Positions 36,401-45,400 of a DNA stretch of 64,000 nucleotides are shown here, piece after piece. How positions within the stretch are numbered: the stretch's first letter is position 1; every line of letters starts with the position of its first letter. The position numbers and the translations under genes were made by a program. Below the pieces are notes generated by a model, which made no database searches, was not told the DNA's origin, and saw only the letters and a list, made by a program, of their open reading frames with translations. Origin of the DNA: Dipteris shenzhenensis (Eukaryota > Polypodiophyta > Polypodiopsida > Gleicheniales); the NCBI GenBank assembly GCA_047967505.1, contig CM106540.1; one strand, 5' to 3'.

Positions 36401-39400
36401 CACTACTATAGCTGTGAAGGCTGCCTTGTACTCAACTTCACAACTAGAAGTGGCATTTAAGGCTGCTTCTTGCTGAATGAAGAGATGCATGAAGAGCCAA
36501 GCATGAAACAGTTGCCATTGTGTGACATGCGGGTGTCATAACAACTTGCCCAATCACTGTCCATGAATGCATGCACATCTAATGAAGACTAATCACTATA
36601 GAACAGTCCCAAATGCTGCTTTGTCCTTCAAGAAACGAAAGACCCGCTTCACTGCCTGCCAATGCTGTGTGCTGGACTTGTGCATGTACTTGCTTAAAAT
36701 TCAAAAACGGCATACTGTAAATCAAGCGGGGTATGGCAAAAGTAAGTAAGGCAGTGTGCTGATAAAGAGTGGCATTAAATGGGGCACTTCCATCTTCGTA
36801 GGAGAAACAGAAGCCAGGTTATAATGGAGTAGAAACTGGCTTACACTCCTCGAATTGGAAGCGTTGCAAGAGCTGTCAATATATTTGGATTGACTCATCA
36901 TTATGCCCCCATCAATATCAGCAAACTGGATGTCCATATAGTAGTGCAACTGGCCCATATTTGACATTGCAAATGCTTTTTGCAAATCTGCCTTGAACTC
37001 TGTAATATTCTGAGTGTCTGGCCCAGTGATAAGCATGCCATCCACATAAATAATTAAAATTAAAAATTCAGATTCACTCTTCCGGCCATAAAGGTGGCCT
37101 TTGAAATCCAAGAAGGAATGTGTCTTTCCACACCATATCCTTGGTGCCTGCTTCAAACCATAGAGGGTCTTTTAAAGCATGCATACTTGATTTTCAGATC
37201 CTTCAACCTTAAAGCCTGGAGTTCAACCAGGCTCGATCTTTCCTCCAGGGTTTTAGTGGTCAATCGGTTTTGTTGGCCGCGGCTTGGTTTGTATGTTCTT
37301 GCCGGTGCCATATGTATCACTCAGCTCAAGAGACCTGTAAGGGAGTGGACTTGATGGCACATCAGATGTTAGAGCCAGCGTGGCTCAGGAGATATTGATC
37401 CTTCCCACATAGGAGGGGGTTGAAGGAAAGCAAGAGATAGAGAGCAAGCTACACAAAACATATTGAATAAGATAGAAAGAACATACAAAGTAGAAGGTTT
37501 TGTCTAAGTGACCAAACCTTATCCTATCCACTAACCGTAGTTAGGGGGAAAAACCTCTAATGAGGGAAAAGTGCCCCTAGCTCACTATGTACAAGGAAAG
37601 GATCAATCACCAAAAGGAGATAAGTTCAGGGCATTGCAAAATGCCTCAAACTTCTCACGTGGAAGTGCTTTGGGGAAGATGTTTGCAACATTGTCATGTG
37701 TGGATTCATAGATCATACTGATCTCCCATGCATGCAACTTCTTTTTGACATAATGATAATGAACCTCAATGTGCTTTGTGTGAGCATGAAACACATGATT
37801 CTTTGCAACTGCTATAGCACTTTGACTATAAGTGAGAATTGGAGAAGGACCCCCCAATGATAAATGAAGATCAGCAAATAAACGACGTAGCCACACACAT
37901 TCAACTGTTGCTGTGAAAGGCTAGATGGGCAGATCTAATGCAAGATTTTGATTTTGAAATACGTTATCAAAAGGATTCTATGAATAGTGTGGCGGATGCC
38001 TTAAGTCGAGCCAAGTTTATAAATGCTATGTCATTTACGGAAATATCCTTAGACCTATTTCAATCCTTGAGAGGGCTTTGCGCAACTGATAGTCATTTCA
38101 GTTCTTATTGGCAGAAGGTCCAAGATGGGAGTCCATGGTTGACTAGGACTCAGGGCTTGTAGCACCTACGGTACATGCGGTGGGAGGTCAGTGGATGATT
38201 AGGAATTGCATTTTATCTCACAAAACCCTTCAAGGTCTTCATGAAGCGCTCGAGGAAGAACAACCATCGTGCATGTATAGTACCGCATATAGCAATCTCA
38301 TCCACCAAATGCACTAAAAGATGTAGTTGGCTTGTGAGAATAGAACGTGGAAATGTCTCCTCCACTAAACAAACCACCTCCACTGACATAACTCGAGTAT
38401 TCTCAAGCGTGGTGGGATCTATTTCCTTTGAGCTCACATATCTAGAAATGAAAAAGTACACCATAAGCGCAATATGAACACCTTGCATGGAGCATTGATA
38501 CGCATCATATTTTGTATCATGTAAAGTACCTCACAAGCTCGCTCATCTTGTAATACAATCCTTCACGTCCTTCGATGCACTATGAGAAATGCTTGTAGGT
38601 AGTATGAAACTCTTCAAACATCCCATTAGGCTCTACATTCAACCCATATCCACTTTTCCATAACGATGTGGGTGTGTTAGTACAATCTATATCCTCATCG
38701 TTGTCATGCAAAACTAGCCCTTTAGCCTTTGGCATCTCATCTTCTAATACATATTCCTCATTAAAAGATGCATGTTCATCTCCCGAGTCAATTGGCAACG
38801 GTACATATTGTGGTCGACCTCTTTTGATAGAAGGATTTTCTACTCAGTTACTCCTCTTGACAATTGTGTGTCCCTTCATAGCATGAACCACTTTCAATGC
38901 ATTTGTAGATCTAACATGGATACCATCAACAATCACAACATGATCCCCCTTTATCCTCTACCCACAATCAATTGCCTTGGAGGTTGACCTCTCTTTTGAG
39001 ACATAGGAGGGGCATCATTGGGAAAACATGCTACTAGAGTAGTAAAAGCATTTGTAAAATGTATCTTTGGTGTAGTAATAGCTTGAGCATTTGATGCATC
39101 ACATTTGGCCTGCTTCGTCATAGCCAAGGTTGCAAAATCACCCAAATCTATAACAACCGCATCTGTTTCGGAATGGAAAGATACGTGTACCAGGTGTTTC
39201 GGATCCTCAATTCAAGATTCTCTGGGAGTGTCATGATGCTCCTAGTGCTGGACATTCAGGTATACATTGGACTTTGACTCTTGTGAAACATACCTTTTAT
39301 TGGCCTAAGATGCGTGTACTTATTGAAAGCTATGTGGTAGGTTGCCGAGTTTGTTAGGTTACTAAGGCCTAACGCCATAGAAGCGCGTGTTTATTACAGC

Positions 39401-42400
39401 CGTTACAAATCCCTGGTAATAAATGGGAAAGTATTTCCATGGACTTTATTACATGTTTGCCTAGAACGTGCAAGGGTCATGACTCCATTTGGGTCATAGT
39501 TGATCGTCTGACAAAGATGGCTAGATTTTTACCTACTACTAGATCGACCATATCAGCTGTTGAGTTAGCTCACGAGTTTGTGGACCAATTGTTTAAGCTA
39601 TATGGTTTGCCTTCAGACATAGTTAGTGACTGGATTACAAGTAACTTTTGGACACTTGTTTTTGAGAAGTTGGGAACTACTATAAGTATGAGTTCCTCCG
39701 ATCATGCACAATCTGATGGCAGTATAGAGAAGGTTAACCAATTGGTTGAAGATACGCTTTGGGCATATGTTTCTAAGAGAGTCTCCATGGGAAGATTATC
39801 TCCCCATGATCGAATTTGCTTATAACAGTGCAAAGCATTCAAGTACGGGTTACAATCCATTTATGCTCATGTACGGGTTTTAACCTAAGTCACCATTTAT
39901 GGTTGGGTTCAAGGAAATTCAAAATGATGCTGCAAGGACATTCTTGCAAGACATGCAATAAATGTTGTACTTTGCCAAGGAGTCTATTAGAAGTGCCCAA
40001 GATCGGGATAGATTTTATGCTAATAGACATCGTTCACCCAAAGAGTACTCTGAAGGAATGATGGTATATTTACGTATTCCCAAGGAATCAAAGAGCCTAA
40101 GTATTGGTCTGGTTCCGAAATTATCCCCCAGATACTGTGGTCCGTTCAAGATTATTAAAAGAATTGGACTAGTTGCATATAAACTAGAATTGCCTCTTGG
40201 TGTTAAAGTGCATCCAATTTTTCATGTTAGCCGACTGAAAGAGTTACTAGGTGCGGATGATCAACTTGTTTCTTCTCAAGAAATAATAGAAGTTACCGAT
40301 TTGACTTTTATTCCACACGAACCTGAGAGTGTTTTTGAATTTCGTGAAAGACAGATTCGGAATAGAACTATCATGGAATACAAGATCAAGTGGAAGGATC
40401 GTGTTGAGGAGGATACAACATGGGAGACATCACCTAACCTCCAGAGGACATTCTCAGCGAATTCAGGAGTGAGTTCTTAAAGGAGGGGAAGTATGTCATG
40501 TGCACGGATTAGTATTTGACGTGTACTGGGGTACATAAGGCTAGCTTAGGTAGCCTGGGGAGGCTTAGGGCTAGGCAGGCTCGATTCTCGGGTTGAGTGA
40601 CGAGGGTACGAACCACATAGAGGTCTCTGCTATTTTTGGTGCATTAGGCCCGAGTCTATAAAAGGGCCCCAGAGGTGCAGTTTTCAAAGAGCCGATGGGA
40701 GCAAGTCTAGTTCCCTAGTGCTAGTTCTGATCTTGGATTGAGTCGTAGACGCATGCCTGCATCTTAGCGTGGCCCAAGGCCCAGTAGCAGATCCAAGGCC
40801 TCTAGGCGCCACTTGGTGGTAGGGGACACCAGGCTGGTCAGGATCTAGTTGGGAGTTCGTGCCAGTAGCTCAGCTCGTATCTCAGAGGGGACATCTCTGT
40901 TGGTAAACTAAAAAGAAAGCATGGAGTGAACACAAACTCAGAATTCTTGCTTTTAGAATGAAGAAGGGTGAGGTCCTTATGTAGGCACTTCTTACATGAT
41001 CACTGACATCACAGATGACTTCAAAGCTCCACAATAATCTCCTCAATTTACTCCTAGATTCTCTCAATCATCCTATGTGGCTTCTACCACCACCTAACTG
41101 TGCTTATGGGCACCTAACTGTGCCTCTAGCACACACACATAGAAACCAAGGTGTGCCTGAGGCATACACCTTGAGATATCCCAACAAAGCCCCCCTCAAG
41201 GGAATGCCTCAGGCTATGTCAAGGATACATCTAGCACAAGGTGTCACATGCCATCTCATGGTGGTCATGGATCTATCAATGGCTAGGATCTCAAGCTAGC
41301 AAGGGTTCCCATGGGTGTAAGGTAAACAAAAGGGATACAAAAGATCTTCCAATGGTTATTTCCCCTGCATGTACATGCACACAATGTCTGCAGGAGGTAC
41401 CATGGAGTAAAACACATACACATGGCCTACATCATATGGTGACCAGAGGTGTTACAAAACACACAAAACACAATAGTTTATTTCATTCATTTTGGAGGAC
41501 TATCCATGCTGAGTACCTTGACTCAACAAAAGAGAGATCTGGAGCATACATGAAGATGATTCAAAAAGCATAATCTTCAAAGGATGCCTCATCTTGTGGA
41601 GGCACATCAACTGAAAGTAGATTGGCATTTTCTGTCTTTGAAGTTGCTTCCTTTTTTACTCTACAAAACCTTTCATGATGATTGTTTTTGCCACAGTGTT
41701 TGCATGGATTGATTTCGAAGCAGTCCTTTGAGAGATGATTAGTCTTCCCACAATGATTGCAAGGTGAAAACTTGCCCTTCTGGATTTTTTTGGCATAGGC
41801 TGTGTCATTGCCTTTCCGGAGCTCCATGTGCCTTTCTTCTTCTTGGAGAGCAGAGATAAGACCTTCAAGATTAGGATTAGGAAGATTTTTCAAAGTGGTA
41901 ACAATATGATCATAATCTTCAGGCATACTCTTGAGCAACACTGCCATTGCATCATCTGTAGTGATAGGAGAGTTGATAGAAGCAAGTTGAGTCATAAGAC
42001 TCTGCATGTAATTGACATGGGCAGCCAAAGGAGTGCTACTAACCATCTTCAATTCAAAGAAAGAAATTTTAAGTGATAATTTTGAGATGTGAGAGCTAGC
42101 ACAAAAAATAATGTCAAGCTTCTGCCAAGCTTATGAAGGAGACTCTAAGTCAGAGATGTGATGAATATAATCATCTCCTAAAGCAAGAGCAATGATGCCA
42201 TATGCTTTCTCCTCTCTAGCAGGATCTCTTGCCGGGTGTGTCGGAGCTGAGGATTCTCCAGCATTGGAGGCTGCTGAAGAAGAAGTTGAAGTCGGTTTGA
42301 CAAGTCCTCAGAGGTTTTCCCTCATCAATGCAAATTTCACCTTCATCTGCCATGTGTGGAAGCCCTTACCATTGAACTTATCTATATTCAATATGGTAGC

Positions 42401-45400
42401 CATGAGAGGGTCTAACCCAGGTATTGGGCAGTTTCTTCTCTCTTACAAGGCTAGAAAAATAACTGAAAAGCTTCAAAGTATAAGCATTTAATGCAAAGAC
42501 TTGTGACCAAATTTCATACTACAAATCAATGATGCTTTCACTTACATGCTTCACAGAGGTGGCTAAATGAAAGCTTTCCAAGCAAATCCAGCTGTAGCAA
42601 CTCAAAGCAAAGCTGTAGCCACAGTTGTACTGATGCTTTTTAAAACTTCAAAACCTCAGAAATGCTATGTCAAAACTGTCAAAAACAGAGGCCTGAACTT
42701 GGAGGGCTTGTATCTCACTCTCCAAAGCAAAGAAAAAGGGGCTTTCTGAGGCAAAAGAAAGCTCATATACCAGAGAGAATCCACTGAGGAGGAGAGGCGC
42801 AAATCCACGTCATGTCGCCATAGCTCGCTTCTTCAAAGTCGACTGGTTTTTCTCTGTTTTCTCCTTGAATATGCAGCCATTGCTGCTCAGATTTCAGCAC
42901 AAGATAGCCCAAGGTATGGAGAAGCTTCCCCTGAAAGGAATTAGAGAAGATGAAGCAGTCTCGGAGAAATCGCAGGAAAGAGATTCGACAATTTGTGCGA
43001 AATGGCGACCAGCAGAGATGAAGATGCTTCAATTCCTTGCAGCCAAAGGTTTGCCCCTTTGAGAGGTATCTCCAGTAGGAAGGGCTTGGAGAAAGGCGGA
43101 GAACTGAGGGAGAACAGGCTTTAGCAAGATTTGGGAAGAAAGAGGAGAAATGGTGAAGATGAAGAAGATGAAGAAGAAGATGATGTGGCAGAAATGGGCT
43201 CAAGGGGGATCAAAGGGCTCTGATACCATGTTGGTAAACTGAAAAGAAAGCATGGAGTCAACACAAACTCAGAATTCTTGCTTTTAGAATGAAGAAGGGT
43301 GAGGTCCTTATGTAGGCACCTCTTACATGATCACTGACATCACTGATGACTTCAGAGCTCCACAATCATCTCCTCAATCTGCTCCTAGATTCTCTCAATC
43401 ATCCTATGTGGCTTCTACCACCACCTAACTGTGCTTATGGGCACCTAATTGTGCCTCTAGCACACACACATAGAAACCAAGGTGTCCCTGAGGCATACAC
43501 CTTGAGATATCCCAACAATCTCTTGATTCAGGATCGTATCCCGTAGGTGTCATGGTTGGGTGGTGAGCAGCCTGCTCAGATTCCTCACGTTTGGTGTGTT
43601 CTTGTGTTTGCTTGTAGGTCAGAGGTTTCAGTATTGTTGGGGACGTGTCGTCATTGCACTTCTTGATAAAAACAATAGACCAAACTTCAAAATAAACAGA
43701 TTAGATATTTACTCTGCAATACTATTCGAAGTGTATATGTATGAACACTGCTTAATGATCAGGTTCCTGATATTCTAAGTATTGTAATTAGAATATTATT
43801 CAAAGTGCATATGTACACAAACTACTTAATGATCAGGTTCCTGATATTCTAAGTATTAAAATACAAAGTAATTAGAATCTCAGATTGCTGATATTCTAAG
43901 TATTAAAATACAAAGTAATTAGAATGTCAGATTCCTGATATTCTAAGTATTAAGATACAAAGTAATTAGAATACTTACAATATCGAAAGCCACAATACCA
44001 TTTCATGCTTTAGGAATGTCACAAGAAGATGCAAAAATCCAACATCTCTTGCAATGCTTAATCACTTGGCCTCAACTGAAAAGTCTTATGCGGTTGTGCA
44101 AGGTGAGAGAAAACCTTGCATCCACTAATTTAGTGTCTGTATAGGAAGCTGTGAAGACAACCATTGAAAGGTTTGAAAAATGCAATTTTATGGCAGCTGA
44201 TATTTAGTTTTTGAATGCTCTATCCTAATCACTTGGCCTCAACTGAAAAGTCTTATGCGGTTGTTCAAGGTGAGAGAAAACCTTGCATCCACTCATTTAG
44301 TGTCTCTATAGGAAGCTGTGAAGACAACCATTGAAAGGTTTGAAAAATGCAATTTTATGGCAGCAGCTGATATTTTGGAATGCTCTATCCTAATCACTTG
44401 GCCTCAACTGAAAAGTCTTATGCGGTTGGCAAGGTGAGAGAAAACCTTGCATCCACTCATTTAGTGTCTGTATAGGGAGCTGTGAAGACAACCATCGAAA
44501 AGTTTGAAAAATGCAATTTTATGGCAGCTGATGTTTAGTTTTTGAATGCTCTATCCTAATCATAATGTAAATACTGAAAGAAGTCCACAGACTCATTGAC
44601 CCTTCGAGAAGGGGTTGCAATGTTGAGGTAGAAGGAGTTGTAATGCTGGAGACATGGAAATCATGCAGGGAAATAAGAACAGGAATCGCTTTGGTAAATT
44701 CATCTTTTCACGGAAAGCCTAAGTTTCTAACCATTCATTACTTGGAAGAGGGTTGATGCTGAATCATTCATAAAGAATTCAGTTGGGTAGGGACAACAAG
44801 GAAATTGTTAGTCAACTCCTCCCACATTGCAGAAAAGATAGGGGCCTATCAGCAGTTACACTGCTGGAGTCTGCTTGCTTGTGGTTGGATAAACAGGTTG
44901 ATGCTCTTCAGGCTTTACTTTATAATCTAGAATCTTGGAATGGAATGGGTTTTGCTAGCACATGTAGCTCTATAGATTGGTAAGTCTAGTATTCTTTGAT
45001 AATTCTAGAAATCGAATAGGAGATGCCGAGAGGTATGCCTTATGTTTGATGAAATGAGTTGTTTGGGTGTGAAGTTGTGTATGGTTTATGTAGGAGGCTT
45101 TGGAGGAGAGATGTGTTGGTTGATGTACTCAGTGTGTGGTGCAATGGCAGTTGCATGCAAGTTTATGAATGTGTTAGATGATGATTAGAGGACTTTCTTT
45201 CCAGGTGCAACGGCAGCTGCAGTTGCGTATTGAAGCTCAGGCCAAGTATCTGCAAAAGATAATTGAAGAACAACAGAGGTTAAGTGGAACTTTGAAGGCC
45301 TCTACAAATTCCTCAAAGGAGCCAGAGGGGCCACAGTTAGTTGAGCCACTGGCAGTGGAAACTCCTGAAATCAACTCCAATCGTACCTCTAATGTTAAAG

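Larger units (their letters stand above)
40898..43517 (-). mobile_element. Element D: gag-only copia-like element (TR-GAG type)
   Basis: 2,620 bp with two 289-bp LTRs (about 11 differences by eye), perfect ATCTC duplications (40893-40897 and 43518-43522), a perfect initiator tRNA-Met primer site TGGTATCAGAGC at 43217-43228 and a polypurine tract AGGGGGGCTT next to the left LTR. The interior encodes only a copia gag; there is no room for pol. This is the layout of terminal-repeat retrotransposons with GAG domain. Confidence 0.9.
40478..43653 (+). repeat. Gypsy E polypurine tract and 3' LTR, split by element D
   Basis: AAAGGAGGGGAAGTA (about 40479-40493) precedes LTR start TGTCATGTGCACGG at 40494. 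The LTR continues to 40897, is interrupted by D with its ATCTC duplication, and resumes at 43523. The proposed end GTCGTCA at 43653 gives about 535 bp; that end is a guess. Confidence 0.6.
27352..45204 (+). other. Intron 5, 17,853 bp
   Basis: Divides the coiled coil between ...HEQLE and VQRQLQ. Holds nested copia C2 in C3, fragment C4, gypsy E with a CACTA piece, gag-only element D and tandem repeats. Acceptor TTTCCAG. Confidence 0.88.

Noticed and set aside
41015-41573. Frames on the + strand at the left end of element D
   Set aside because: They overlap the LTR and its inner flank; similar frames occur in the other LTR copy.
44783-44983. 66-codon frame in intron 5
   Set aside because: No family match and no splice sites joining it to the flanking exons.
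45178-45204. Upstream in-frame ATG before exon 6 as an alternative start
   Set aside because: Lies in the intron just before a good acceptor; the family protein continues exactly from the exon 5 coiled coil.
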